From Variovorax sp. OK212 (lineage in GTDB: Bacteria; Pseudomonadota; Gammaproteobacteria; Burkholderiales; Burkholderiaceae_C): DNA of 64,000 nucleotides. The position numbers and the translations under genes are program-made. This document shows positions 26,023 to 33,964 of this stretch, one piece after another (positions within the stretch are counted from its first letter, which is position 1; every line of letters starts with the position of its first letter). The notes under the pieces were generated by a model. The model worked only from the letters and a program-made list of their open reading frames with translations. It was not told the origin of the DNA and did not search any database. Location of the stretch: assembly GCF_900112425.1 (NCBI RefSeq), contig NZ_FOLP01000001.1:310001-374000 (forward strand). Reading direction: 5' to 3'.

Positions 26023-27177
26023 ATGTCTGCCGTGTTCAACCAGCCCTCCCTGGCGCGTCGCATCGCGCCCATCTTCCAGGGCTTCGACGGCTTCCTGGCC
26101 TTCGCCGTGCTGCTGCTCGTGTTCGCCGGGTTGCTCACCATGTACTCCTCCGGGTACGACCACGGCTCGCGCTTCGTCGACCACGGCCGCAACATGCTGC
26201 TGGCCGGCTTCATCATGTTCGTGGTGGCGCAGGTGCCGCCGCAGCGGCTGATGGTGGCCGCCGTGCCGCTCTACACGATGGGCGTGGCGCTGCTGGTGGC
26301 GGTGGCGCTGTTCGGCATCACCAAGAAGGGCGCGCAGCGCTGGATCAACGTGGGCCTGGTGATCCAGCCCAGCGAGATCCTGAAGATCGCCATGCCGCTG
26401 ATGCTGGCCTGGTGGTTCCAGCGGCGCGAAGGCCAGCTGCGGCCGCTCGACTTCGTGGTGGCGACGGTGCTGCTGGCGGTGCCGGTCGGGCTCATCATGA
26501 AGCAGCCCGACCTGGGCACCTCGCTGCTGGTGCTGGCGGCCGGACTGGCGGTGATCTTCTTCGCCGGGCTGCCGTGGAAGCTGATCGTGCCGCCGGTGGT
26601 GATCGGCGCGGTGGCCGTCACGCTGATCGTGGGCTTCGAGTCGCAGCTGTGCGCCGACGGCGTCGACTGGCGCGTGCTGCACGACTACCAGAAGCAGCGG
26701 GTGTGCACGCTGCTCGACCCCAGCAAGGACCCGCTGGGCAAGGGCTTCCACATCATCCAGGGGATGATCGCCATCGGCTCGGGCGGGGTCGGCGGCAAGG
26801 GCTTCATGCAGGGCACGCAGACGCACCTCGAATTCATTCCCGAGCGCACCACCGACTTCATCTTTGCCGCCTATTCCGAGGAATTCGGGCTGGTGGGCAA
26901 CCTGGCGCTGATCGGCGCCTTCATCCTGCTGATCTTCCGCGGGCTGCTCATCGCGGCCAATGCGTCCACGCTGTTCTCGCGCCTGCTGGCGGGGGCGGTG
27001 ACGATGATCTTCTTCACCTACGCCTTCGTGAACATGGGCATGGTGAGCGGCATCCTGCCGGTGGTGGGCGTGCCGCTGCCGTTCATCAGCTACGGCGGCA
27101 CGGCCATGGTGACGCTGGGGTTGGGGCTGGGCATCCTGATGTCGATCGCCCGGGCGAGGAAGCTGGCGCAGAACTAG
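26023..27177 (+). CDS. rodA: RodA, SEDS glycosyltransferase of cell elongation
   Basis: Membrane peptidoglycan polymerase acting with PBP2 and MreBCD in lateral wall synthesis. The 384 residues have about ten membrane helices and SEDS motifs: GAQRWINVGLVIQPSEILKIA, MKQPDLGTSLLVLA, THLEFIPERTTDFIFAAYSEEFG and PFISYGGTAMV. The closest relative in this window is FtsW at 2.9 kb. RodA is distinguished by length and by the QTHLEFIPERTTDF loop. Unlike the usual mreBCD-mrdA-rodA arrangement, it follows a two-component system here and precedes tldD. It has no Shine-Dalgarno before the ATG. Confidence 0.94.
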   Translation: MSAVFNQPSLARRIAPIFQGFDGFLAFAVLLLVFAGLLTMYSSGYDHGSRFVDHGRNMLLAGFIMFVVAQVPPQRLMVAAVPLYTMGVALLVAVALFGITKKGAQRWINVGLVIQPSEILKIAMPLMLAWWFQRREGQLRPLDFVVATVLLAVPVGLIMKQPDLGTSLLVLAAGLAVIFFAGLPWKLIVPPVVIGAVAVTLIVGFESQLCADGVDWRVLHDYQKQRVCTLLDPSKDPLGKGFHIIQGMIAIGSGGVGGKGFMQGTQTHLEFIPERTTDFIFAAYSEEFGLVGNLALIGAFILLIFRGLLIAANASTLFSRLLAGAVTMIFFTYAFVNMGMVSGILPVVGVPLPFISYGGTAMVTLGLGLGILMSIARARKLAQN

Positions 27178-27190
27178 CGCCGGCCTTCCC

Positions 27191-27238
27191 CTCGAAATGG
27201 GCCTCGAAGTGCCCTGCGAAGTGTCCTGCCAAGTGTCC
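27191..27238 (+). repeat. Four degenerate 12-bp direct repeats between rodA and tldD
   Basis: Units at 27191-27202, 27203-27214, 27215-27226 and 27227-27238 share the core CGAARTG or a close variant, with the period exactly 12. They occupy half of the 104-nt gap. Function unknown: repeated protein-binding sites or slippage remnants are both possible. Confidence 0.6.
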
Positions 27239-27281
27239 TTGGGGGCAGCGCGGAAGAGGGCGGCTGCCTAGAATGGCGGCC

Positions 27282-28742
27282 ATGATCTCCCGCGAACCCA
27301 CCATCGAGCGCCTCGCCACGGCGCAACAGCTCCTTCTCACGCCGTTCGGCCTCGACGAATCGCACCTGGGCAAGGCCTTGGCCGAGATCACCGCGCACAA
27401 GGTGGACGACGCCGACCTGTACTTCCAGTACACGCGCAGCGAAGGCTGGAGCCTGGAAGAGGGCATCGTCAAGACCGGCAGCTTCAGCATCGACCAGGGT
27501 GTCGGCGTGCGCGCGGTCAGCGGCGAGAAAACCGCCTTCGCCTACTCCGACGACATTTCCGAGGCCTCGCTGCTCGACGCGGCGCGCACGGTGCGCTCGA
27601 TTTCGTCGGCCGGCCGCACCGGCCGCGTGAAGACGCCGGCGCGCAAGATCGCCTCCAGCCGCTCGCTGTACGACGGCATCGACCCCATTGCCACGCTGGA
27701 CAGCACCGCCAAGGTGAAGCTGCTCGAGAAGGTCGAGAAGCTGGCCCGTTCGCGCGACCCGCGCGTGGCGCAGGTCATGGCCGGCCTGGCCAGCGAGTAC
27801 GACGTGGTGCTCGTGGCCCGTGCCGACGGCACGCTGGCCGCCGACGTGCGCCCGCTGGTGCGCCTGTCGGTCACCGTCATCGCCGAGCAGAACGGCCGCC
27901 GCGAAATCGGCTCCGGCGGCGGCGGCGGGCGCTTCGGCCTGGCCTATTTCACCGACGAGCAGATCGCCGAATACGTCGACCATGCCGTGAAGGCCGCATT
28001 GACCAACCTCGACGCACGCCCGGCCCCGGCCGGCGAGATGACCGTGGTGCTCGGCTCCGGCTGGCCCGGCATCCTGCTGCACGAAGCCATCGGCCACGGG
28101 CTGGAAGGCGACTTCAACCGCAAGGGCTCGAGCGCGTTCTCGGGCCGCATCGGCCAGCGCGTGGCGGCCAAGGGCGTGACGGTGCTCGACGACGGCACCA
28201 TCGCCGACCGCCGCGGCTCGCTCAACGTCGACGACGAGGGCAACGCCAGCCAGCGCAACGTGCTGATCGAGGACGGCATCCTCAAGGGCTACATCCAGGA
28301 CTCGATGAACGCGCGCCTCATGAAGGTCAAGCCCACGGGCAACGGCCGCCGCGAGAGCTACGCGCATGTGCCGATGCCGCGCATGACCAACACCTACATG
28401 CTCGGCGGCGACAAGGACCCGAAGGAAATCGTGGCCAGCATCAAGAAGGGCCTGTACGCCACCAACTTCGGCGGCGGCCAGGTCGACATCACGAGCGGCA
28501 AGTTCGTGTTCTCCGCCAGCGAGGCCTTCTGGGTCGAGAACGGCAAGATCCAGTACCCGGTGAAGGGCGCCACCATCGTGGGCAACGGCCCCGACGCACT
28601 CACCCGCGTGAAGATGATCGGCAACGACATGGCACTCGATTCGGGCGTGGGCACCTGCGGCAAGGAAGGCCAGAGCGTGCCCGTGGGCGTGGGCCAGCCG
28701 ACGCTGCGCATCGACGGTTTGACTGTAGGTGGAACGGCTTAG
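27282..28742 (+). CDS. tldD: TldD, metalloprotease subunit
   Basis: Subunit of the TldD/TldE (PmbA) peptidase, known for maturation of microcin B17 and CcdA degradation. The 486 residues hold the metal site HEAIGH at residues 267-272 followed by GLEGDFNRKGSS, and the C-terminal region FGGGQVDITSGKFVFSASEAF and GTCGKEGQSVPVGVGQPTLRI, typical of TldD. The partner gene tldE/pmbA is not in this window. ATG 27282 lies 7 nt behind TAGAAT with no Shine-Dalgarno. ATG 27273 in the same frame would overlap that box. Confidence 0.95.
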   Translation: MISREPTIERLATAQQLLLTPFGLDESHLGKALAEITAHKVDDADLYFQYTRSEGWSLEEGIVKTGSFSIDQGVGVRAVSGEKTAFAYSDDISEASLLDAARTVRSISSAGRTGRVKTPARKIASSRSLYDGIDPIATLDSTAKVKLLEKVEKLARSRDPRVAQVMAGLASEYDVVLVARADGTLAADVRPLVRLSVTVIAEQNGRREIGSGGGGGRFGLAYFTDEQIAEYVDHAVKAALTNLDARPAPAGEMTVVLGSGWPGILLHEAIGHGLEGDFNRKGSSAFSGRIGQRVAAKGVTVLDDGTIADRRGSLNVDDEGNASQRNVLIEDGILKGYIQDSMNARLMKVKPTGNGRRESYAHVPMPRMTNTYMLGGDKDPKEIVASIKKGLYATNFGGGQVDITSGKFVFSASEAFWVENGKIQYPVKGATIVGNGPDALTRVKMIGNDMALDSGVGTCGKEGQSVPVGVGQPTLRIDGLTVGGTA

Positions 28743-28823
28743 GACTTTAGTCACTTGCCGGCTGTTTCCTTCGGTTGCTAAGCTGCGCTCCTTTTGCGAA
28801 CGATGAGTTCAAGGAGCATTTCA

Positions 28824-29360
28824 ATGGGGAACAGGATCAATTCGTCCGCCGTGCTGTGGGCCGTGACCGCCGTGGTGGCGCTGGCCACAGCCGGTTGCGC
28901 ATCCCGCGGCGGTTCGGGCAGCCAGCCCGCCGCGGCACCCGCGCCAGCCGCTGCTCCCGCGGCACCGGCACGCGGCGGCGCCAAGGCCGGCATGGACGCC
29001 CAGGGCAACGTGGTCGACTCGTCGAAGATCGAGGCCGGCAGCGGCCGCACCGTGAAGGGCCTGAACGGCTACGAAGGCGAGATCACCGGCAACCCGGCGC
29101 GCAACAGCAAGTTCGGACGGCTGCAGATCGGCATGAGCGCCAGGCAGGTCACCGACCTCGCGGGCCAGCCGACCGACCAGGGCGCGTACGTGACGGGCAA
29201 GGCCTTCATCCCGTTCTATTTCGGCAGCGACCGCCACCGTTTCGAGATGACCTACAAGGGCCAGGGCCGCCTGATCTTCGCGGGCGGCGGCATGGGCGAC
29301 TACTCCGCCGGCAACCTGATCTGGATCATCCACAACCCGAACGAATCGGGTTACCGATAA
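28824..29360 (+). CDS. Outer membrane-type lipoprotein, SmpA/OmlA-like fold possible
   Basis: A 178-residue exported lipoprotein. The signal peptide ends in the lipobox TAGC, with the lipidated cysteine at residue 25. The residue after it is Ala, not Asp, so Lol sorting to the outer membrane is expected. A low-complexity Ala/Pro stretch (28-50) follows. The last 80 residues include LQIGMSARQVTDLAGQPTDQGAY, reminiscent of the SmpA/BamE-type motif G-x-s-x-x-q-V-x-x-l-x-G-x-P. AAGGAG at 28811-28816 is 7 nt before the ATG. It is bounded by an intrinsic terminator at 29373-29400, so it is probably monocistronic. Confidence 0.8.
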   Translation: MGNRINSSAVLWAVTAVVALATAGCASRGGSGSQPAAAPAPAAAPAAPARGGAKAGMDAQGNVVDSSKIEAGSGRTVKGLNGYEGEITGNPARNSKFGRLQIGMSARQVTDLAGQPTDQGAYVTGKAFIPFYFGSDRHRFEMTYKGQGRLIFAGGGMGDYSAGNLIWIIHNPNESGYR

Positions 29361-29372
29361 AAACAACGAACG

Positions 29373-29400
29373 CCCGGCCCCTGTGCCGGGTTTTCTTTTT
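29373..29400 (+). terminator. Intrinsic terminator after the lipoprotein gene
   Basis: CCCGGC (29373-29378) and GCCGGG (29385-29390) form a stem with a 6-nt loop, followed directly by TTTTCTTTTT. It stands 12 nt after the stop codon and 20 nt before the aroG leader peptide, so it separates the two transcripts. Confidence 0.88.
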
Positions 29401-29420
29401 CCATGCTACATTCCGCCCAC

Positions 29421-29495
29421 ATGTCCGCCCTCCGCGCTTATTTCTTTGCCTACTTTTGGTTCCCGGTTTCCGGCGGACGAGAGGCGAGCGCGTAA
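29421..29495 (+). CDS. Aromatic-rich leader peptide of the DAHP synthase gene
   Basis: A 24-codon reading frame (ATG 29421, TAA 29493-29495). Residues 7-14 are YFFAYFWF, seven aromatic residues out of eight (three Phe... four Phe, two Tyr and one Trp). This is the mark of a ribosome-stalling leader that senses charged tRNA-Phe and tRNA-Tyr. It lies about 100 nt ahead of a DAHP synthase gene and just before an intrinsic terminator. No Shine-Dalgarno is visible. TACATT at 29407-29412 is 8 nt before the ATG, so the mRNA may start at or very near the ATG. The peptide itself is not expected to have another role. Confidence 0.85.
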   Translation: MSALRAYFFAYFWFPVSGGREASA

Positions 29496-29518
29496 AACGC
29501 ACACGAACACCCTCCCAG

Positions 29519-29554
29519 AACCGCCGGTGGCCTCAAGCCCCCGGCGGTTTTTTT
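29519..29554 (+). terminator. Attenuator terminator upstream of aroG
   Basis: A 9-bp stem, 29519-29527 with 29541-29549 (AACCGCCGG and CCGGCGGTT), ends in seven T at 29548-29554. The 5' arm CCGCCGG can pair instead with CCGGCGG at 29470-29476 inside the leader peptide (antiterminator). That segment can also pair with TCCGCC at 29424-29429. The three mutually exclusive hairpins make a classical ribosome-controlled attenuator. Confidence 0.85.
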
Positions 29555-29591
29555 ATGCCCTGACGATATCCACTCCAACAAGGAAGCACCC

Positions 29592-30710
29592 ATGAGCACG
29601 AACACTGCCCCCGCCAGCGACAGCTGGTATGCGAGCGTCGAAAAAACCAGCAAGACCGACGACGAACGCATCAAGGACATCAACGTGCTTCCCCCTCCCG
29701 AACATCTGATCCGCTTCTTCCCGATTCGCGGGACGCCCGTCGAGACGCTGATCGAAGGCACGCGCCGCAGCATCCACAACATCATGGCGGGCAAGGACGA
29801 CCGGCTGCTGGTGATCATGGGACCGTGCTCCATCCACGACCCGGCCGCGGCGCTCGACTACGCCCGCCGCCTGAAGGTCGAGCGCGAGAAGTACGCCGGC
29901 ACGCTGGAAATCGTCATGCGCGTGTACTTCGAGAAGCCGCGCACCACGGTCGGCTGGAAGGGCCTCATCAACGACCCGTACCTGGACGAGAGCTTCCGCA
30001 TCGACGAAGGCCTGCGCATCGCGCGCCAGCTGCTGATCGACATCAACCGCCTGGGCCTGCCGGCGGGCAGCGAGTTCCTCGACGTGATCTCGCCGCAGTA
30101 CATCGGCGACCTGATTTCCTGGGGCGCCATCGGCGCGCGCACCACCGAAAGCCAGGTGCACCGCGAGCTGGCCTCGGGCCTGTCGGCGCCGATCGGCTTC
30201 AAGAACGGCACCGACGGCAACATCCGCATCGCCACCGACGCCATCCAGGCGGCGGCGCGCGGCCACCACTTCCTGTCGGTGCACAAGAACGGCCAGGTCG
30301 CGATCGTGCAGACCAACGGCAACCCAGACTGCCACGTGATCCTGCGCGGCGGCAAGGCGCCGAACTATGACGCCGCGAGCGTCGAGTCGGCCTGCAAGGA
30401 CCTGCAGGCCGCCAAGCTGCCGCCCACGCTGATGGTCGATTGCAGCCACGCCAACAGCTCCAAGCAGCACCAGAAGCAGATCGAGGTGGCCAAGGACATC
30501 GCCGCGCAGATCGCCGGCGGCTCGAACCGCGTGTTCGGCGTGATGGTCGAAAGCCACCTCCAGCCGGGCGCCCAGAAGTTCACGCCGGGCAAGGACGAGC
30601 TGTCGGGCCTCGAATACGGCAAGAGCATCACCGACGCCTGCCTGGGCTGGGACGATTCGGTGCAGGTGCTGGACACGCTCTCGCAGGCGGTCAAGCAACG
30701 CCGGGGCTGA
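29592..30710 (+). CDS. aroG: Class I DAHP synthase (3-deoxy-7-phosphoheptulonate synthase)
   Basis: First step of the shikimate pathway: PEP plus erythrose 4-phosphate to DAHP. The 372 residues match the AroF/AroG/AroH family: VIMGPCSIHDPAAALDYARRL with the metal-binding Cys, MRVYFEKPRTTVGWKGLINDP, GARTTESQVHRELASGLSAPIGFKNGTDG, and ILRGGKAPNYDAASV, MVDCSHANSSKQ. AAGGAAG at about 29580-29586 serves the ATG. The leader peptide and attenuator upstream imply control by Phe and Tyr supply, so I use aroG rather than aroH. Which amino acid also inhibits the enzyme allosterically cannot be read with certainty. Confidence 0.93.
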   Translation: MSTNTAPASDSWYASVEKTSKTDDERIKDINVLPPPEHLIRFFPIRGTPVETLIEGTRRSIHNIMAGKDDRLLVIMGPCSIHDPAAALDYARRLKVEREKYAGTLEIVMRVYFEKPRTTVGWKGLINDPYLDESFRIDEGLRIARQLLIDINRLGLPAGSEFLDVISPQYIGDLISWGAIGARTTESQVHRELASGLSAPIGFKNGTDGNIRIATDAIQAAARGHHFLSVHKNGQVAIVQTNGNPDCHVILRGGKAPNYDAASVESACKDLQAAKLPPTLMVDCSHANSSKQHQKQIEVAKDIAAQIAGGSNRVFGVMVESHLQPGAQKFTPGKDELSGLEYGKSITDACLGWDDSVQVLDTLSQAVKQRRG

Positions 30711-30712
30711 AA

Positions 30713-30736
30713 AAGGCGCCCGAGAAAAGACGCCTT
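30713..30736 (-). terminator. Possible terminator between convergent aroG and cupin gene
   Basis: AAGGCG (30713-30718) and CGCCTT (30731-30736) form a 6-bp stem with a 12-nt loop. On the minus strand it is followed by TTT, which would end the mpl-cupin transcript. The stem overlaps the cupin stop codon. Weak. Confidence 0.35.
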
Positions 30737-31253
30737 AGAGCATCCCGGCCAGGTCGGGCCAGTGGTGCCGCATCGACGCAGCCTCGTCGCTGCCGGGCGG
30801 CACCATCGAGAAATCGGCAAAGACGAAGCCTGGCCCGACCATGCAGGCGACCAGCGTGAAGTCGCCCGTGGTGTGGCCCTGGATCGGCCGGGCCGCCTGC
30901 CATTGGCCGGCGGGCACCACGTGCTGAGGCCGGGTGCCGTGGGCGTCGACCGGGCCCAGCCGAACGTGGGCCGGTGCCGTGCGCATCGCGGCGTCGCAGG
31001 TCCACAGCGCCAGCGGCACGCCTTCCAGGTGCACCCAGACTTCGTCGGACAGCACCCGGTGCCAGCGCGAATGCTGGCCCGCCTCGAGCAGGAAGTAGAT
31101 GCTGGTCAGCGCGTTGCGGGGCGCGCGGCCGTCGTCCGGCGTGACGCTCGCGGCCGAGCGGAACACCTCGCTGTACCAGCCGCCTTCGGGGTGGGGCTGC
31201 AGCTTCAGCGTGTCGATCAGCTCGCGTGCGCGGGGGACGGCCATGGGGGTCAT
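30735..31253 (-). CDS. Cupin_5 (DUF985) family protein
   Basis: A 172-residue small beta-barrel protein. DUF985-type motifs are PHPEGGWYSEVFRS, TSIYFLLEAGQHSRWHRVLSDEVWVHLEG and VAPGW-like VVPAGQWQAARPI, then GFTLVACMVGPGFVFADF-like sequence in the last strand. Histidines and the glutamate in HRVLSDEVW are placed as in metal-binding cupins. Substrate is unknown. The ATG overlaps the mpl stop by 4 nt (ATGA), so the two are translationally coupled, though a link to peptidoglycan recycling is only contextual. Confidence 0.82.
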   Translation of the reverse strand: MTPMAVPRARELIDTLKLQPHPEGGWYSEVFRSAASVTPDDGRAPRNALTSIYFLLEAGQHSRWHRVLSDEVWVHLEGVPLALWTCDAAMRTAPAHVRLGPVDAHGTRPQHVVPAGQWQAARPIQGHTTGDFTLVACMVGPGFVFADFSMVPPGSDEAASMRHHWPDLAGML

Positions 31254-32662
31254 GATGCCGCCGGTGCGCGCAGGGCGGCAAGCAGTTTGTCGTGCACGCC
31301 GCCGAAGCCGCCGTTGCTCATGCAGACGATGTGGTCGCCCGACCGGGCCGCGGCCACCACCTGCTTCACCAGCGGCTCGATGGCGTTCGCCACCTGTGCG
31401 CGCTCGCCCATCGGCGCGAGCGCCGCGGCGGCGTCCCAGTCGAGCCCGGCCGTGTGGCAGAACGACAGGTCGGCCGATTCCAGGCTCCAGGGCAGCTGGG
31501 CCGCCATCACGCCCAGCTTCATCGTGTTGCTGCGCGGCTCGAAGGCCGCAAGGATGCGCTCACTTTGCTTGCCGGCGGCGTCCAGCTTCTGGCGCAGGCC
31601 GTCGAGCGTGGTGCGGATGGCCGTCGGGTGGTGGGCGAAGTCGTCGTAGACCGTGATCGCGCCACCGGCCCGCTCGGCCGTGCCGCGCAACTCCATGCGC
31701 CGGCGCACGTTGCGGAAGCTGCCCAGCGCGCGCGCCGCTTCGGCGGGCGGCACGCCCACGTGCTCGGCCGCGGCAATGGCGGCCAGCGCGTTCATCTGGT
31801 TGTGCAGGCCGGAGAGTTCCCACTCGACCCGGCCGACCGCCTCGCCGCGCCGCAGCACGTCGAAGGCGTCGTGCGAGCCGCGGGCTTGCCATTCGGTGTT
31901 CGGCCCCCCTGCGCCGAAACGCGCCAGTTCGCTCCAGCAGCCCTGGGCCAGCACGCGCTGCAGGCTCTCTTCGGTGGCGTTCACCACCAGCCGCCCGGTG
32001 CTCGGCACGGTGCGCACCAGGTGATGGAACTGGCGCTCGATGGCGGCGAGATCGTCGAAGATGTCCGCGTGATCGAACTCGAGGTTGTTCAGCACGGCGG
32101 TGCGCGGCCGGTAGTGGACGAACTTGCTGCGCTTGTCGAAGAAGGCCGTGTCGTACTCGTCGGCCTCGATCACGAAGGCCGGGCCGTCGCCCAGGCGCGC
32201 CGACACGCCGAAGTCCAGCGGCACGCCGCCCACCAAGAAGCCGGGCGCCTTGCTGCCTTTTTCCAGCACCCAGGCCAGCATCGACGTGGTCGTTGTCTTG
32301 CCGTGGGTGCCGGCCACGGCCAGCACGTGGCGGCCGAACAGCACGTGCTCGGCCAGCCACTGCGGACCGCTGGTGTAGGGCTTGCCGGCGTCGAGGATGG
32401 CTTCCATCAGCGGGAACTTGGGGCTGCCGTCGGGCAGCCGGGCCCGCGACACCACGTTGCCGACCACGAACATGTCGGGAGCCAGCGAGAGCTGGTCGGC
32501 GCCGAAGCCTTCGATCAGGTCGATGCCGAGCGCGCGCAGCTGGTCGCTCATCGGCGGGTACACGCCGGCGTCGCAGCCCGTGACCCGGTGGCCTGCCTCG
32601 CGCGCCAGGGCGGCCACACCGCCCATGAACGTGCCGCAGATACCCAGAATATGAATGTGCAT
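31250..32662 (-). CDS. mpl: Mpl, UDP-MurNAc:tripeptide ligase of peptidoglycan recycling
   Basis: Reattaches recovered L-Ala-D-Glu-meso-DAP tripeptide to UDP-MurNAc. The 470 residues begin MHIHILGICGTFMGGVAALAREAGH, the Mpl-specific version of the MurC N-terminus. The P-loop is [18 protein letters not shown], followed by VIEADEYDTAFFDKRSKFVHYRPRTAVLNNLEFDHADIF, typical of Mpl rather than MurC, and DDFAHHPTAIRTTL in domain 3. TAGAAT on the minus strand is 6 nt before the ATG, with no Shine-Dalgarno. AmpD at 44.9 kb releases the same tripeptide, so two steps of recycling are encoded in this window. Confidence 0.95.
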   Translation of the reverse strand: MHIHILGICGTFMGGVAALAREAGHRVTGCDAGVYPPMSDQLRALGIDLIEGFGADQLSLAPDMFVVGNVVSRARLPDGSPKFPLMEAILDAGKPYTSGPQWLAEHVLFGRHVLAVAGTHGKTTTTSMLAWVLEKGSKAPGFLVGGVPLDFGVSARLGDGPAFVIEADEYDTAFFDKRSKFVHYRPRTAVLNNLEFDHADIFDDLAAIERQFHHLVRTVPSTGRLVVNATEESLQRVLAQGCWSELARFGAGGPNTEWQARGSHDAFDVLRRGEAVGRVEWELSGLHNQMNALAAIAAAEHVGVPPAEAARALGSFRNVRRRMELRGTAERAGGAITVYDDFAHHPTAIRTTLDGLRQKLDAAGKQSERILAAFEPRSNTMKLGVMAAQLPWSLESADLSFCHTAGLDWDAAAALAPMGERAQVANAIEPLVKQVVAAARSGDHIVCMSNGGFGGVHDKLLAALRAPAAS

Positions 32663-32773
32663 CGGTCGATTCTAGGGAAGCGACCCGTGCGTCCCGGGCC
32701 GTGGCCCCGCGTTTGTCCTGCGTGCCGTACTGATGTTCATGTGAGGGATGCCTTCCGCGGGCAGAATGCCCCG
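32663..32773. promoter_or_regulatory. Divergent promoter region between mpl and an unknown gene
   Basis: 111 nt serving both directions. Toward mpl: TAGAAT (32674-32669 on the minus strand) 6 nt before the ATG. Toward the right: CAGAAT at 32762-32767, also 6 nt before its ATG. Neither gene has a Shine-Dalgarno sequence, so both look leaderless. No clear -35 boxes or shared palindrome were seen. Confidence 0.4.
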
Positions 32774-33370
32774 ATGGACACGTCCAAGCGTGAAATTGCC
32801 GCCACTGCAGCCCGCCTCGTCGTCGAGGAGGGACTGGAATACGGCCCGGCCAAGCGCCGGGCACTGCGTGACCTGGGGTTGTCGGCGCGCACCGCGCTGC
32901 CGAACAACGACGACGTCGAGGCCGAGGTGCGCGAGTACATCGAGCTCTTCTGCGCCGACACCCAGCCGCAGGAACTGCATGCATTGCGCATGCTGGCGCT
33001 CGAATGGATGGAGCGCATGGCGGTCTTCCGCCCCCACGTCGGCGGTGCCGTGTGGCACGGAACGGCCACCCGGCTGTCAGACATTTATATTCAGTTGTTC
33101 TGCGATGATTCCAAGTCGGCCGAAATCGCGCTGATCGATCACCATGTGGACTACGAGCCGCGCATGGTGACCGGCTTCCACGGCGAGCAGGTCGAGGCCC
33201 TGAGCGTGCATGCCCCGAGCCGCGCGCTCGGCGAGGAAATCGGCGTGCACCTGCTGGTCTACGACCTCGACGACCTGCGCGGCGCCCTGAAGCCCGACGC
33301 CCAGGGGCGCACCCCGCGCGGCGACCTGCCCGCATTGCGCCGCCTCATTGAACGAGAAAAGGACAAGTGA
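32774..33370 (+). CDS. Conserved protein of unknown function next to mpl
   Basis: A 198-residue soluble protein beginning MDTSKREIAATAARLVVEEGLEYGPAKRRALRDLGL. The N-terminal 90 residues are helical, with a pattern like small nucleotide-processing or DNA-binding helices. The rest has the IDHHVDYEPRMVTGFHGEQVEALSVHAPS segment and looks alpha/beta. I recall relatives being labelled as Mur ligases in some genomes, probably by transfer from mpl; no ligase motif is present here. Its stop abuts the start of the TlpA-like gene, and both should be one transcript. Function not known. Confidence 0.75.
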   Translation: MDTSKREIAATAARLVVEEGLEYGPAKRRALRDLGLSARTALPNNDDVEAEVREYIELFCADTQPQELHALRMLALEWMERMAVFRPHVGGAVWHGTATRLSDIYIQLFCDDSKSAEIALIDHHVDYEPRMVTGFHGEQVEALSVHAPSRALGEEIGVHLLVYDLDDLRGALKPDAQGRTPRGDLPALRRLIEREKDK

Positions 33371-33928
33371 ATGACTTCTTCGCCCACCCGACGCGGCATG
33401 CTCTATGCCGGCGTGGCGGCAGCGGCTGCGGCCGCCGGGCTCGGTGGCGCCTGGTGGAAGGAACGCGGCAGCACAGCAGGAGGTACGGGTGGCGGTGAGA
33501 CCCTCGACGCGGCGTTCTGGGCCCAGAGCTTCGAACGTCCGGAGGGCGGTGACCTGGTTCTTTCCAGCCTGCGCGGCAAGCCGCTGCTGCTGAACTTCTG
33601 GGCCACTTGGTGCCCGCCGTGCGTCGAGGAAATGCCGATGATCGACGCCTTCTTCAAGCAAAACGGTGCCAACGGCTGGCAAGTGGTCGGCTTGGCCATC
33701 GATCAGCCCAGCGCCGTGCGCAAGTTCCTGCAGCGCACGCCGGTCACTTATCCGACCGGGCTGGCGGGCTTGCAAGGCACCGAACTGGTCAAGAACCTGG
33801 GCAATACTGGAGGTGGATTACCCTTCACCCTGGTCCTGAATGGGAACGGTTCGGTGGCGGCTCGTAAAATGGGCAAGCTGGAAACCACGGACCTGGAGAC
33901 TTGGCGGCGTGAACTTGTTCATGGTTAG
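33371..33928 (+). CDS. TlpA/ResA-like thiol:disulfide protein
   Basis: A 185-residue exported thioredoxin-fold protein. The N-terminus TRRGMLYAGVAAAAAAAG has twin arginines before a hydrophobic stretch, so it may use the Tat route, though a Sec anchor is also possible. The active site is LLNFWATWCPPCVEEMPM, with Cys81 and Cys84. The cis-proline loop is GGGLPFTLVL. Such proteins reduce disulfides in the periplasm, often for cytochrome c maturation. It starts directly after the preceding stop, with AAGGA about 7 nt upstream. accB follows after 108 nt with its own promoter region. Confidence 0.88.
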   Translation: MTSSPTRRGMLYAGVAAAAAAAGLGGAWWKERGSTAGGTGGGETLDAAFWAQSFERPEGGDLVLSSLRGKPLLLNFWATWCPPCVEEMPMIDAFFKQNGANGWQVVGLAIDQPSAVRKFLQRTPVTYPTGLAGLQGTELVKNLGNTGGGLPFTLVLNGNGSVAARKMGKLETTDLETWRRELVHG

Positions 33929-33964
33929 AATGCGTCCCCTCCGCTGGCGTTAGACGCCGAACGC

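Noticed and set aside
29401..29420. A Shine-Dalgarno site for the aroG leader peptide
   Set aside because: No purine-rich stretch is present in the 20 nt before the ATG; a leaderless start is the better explanation.
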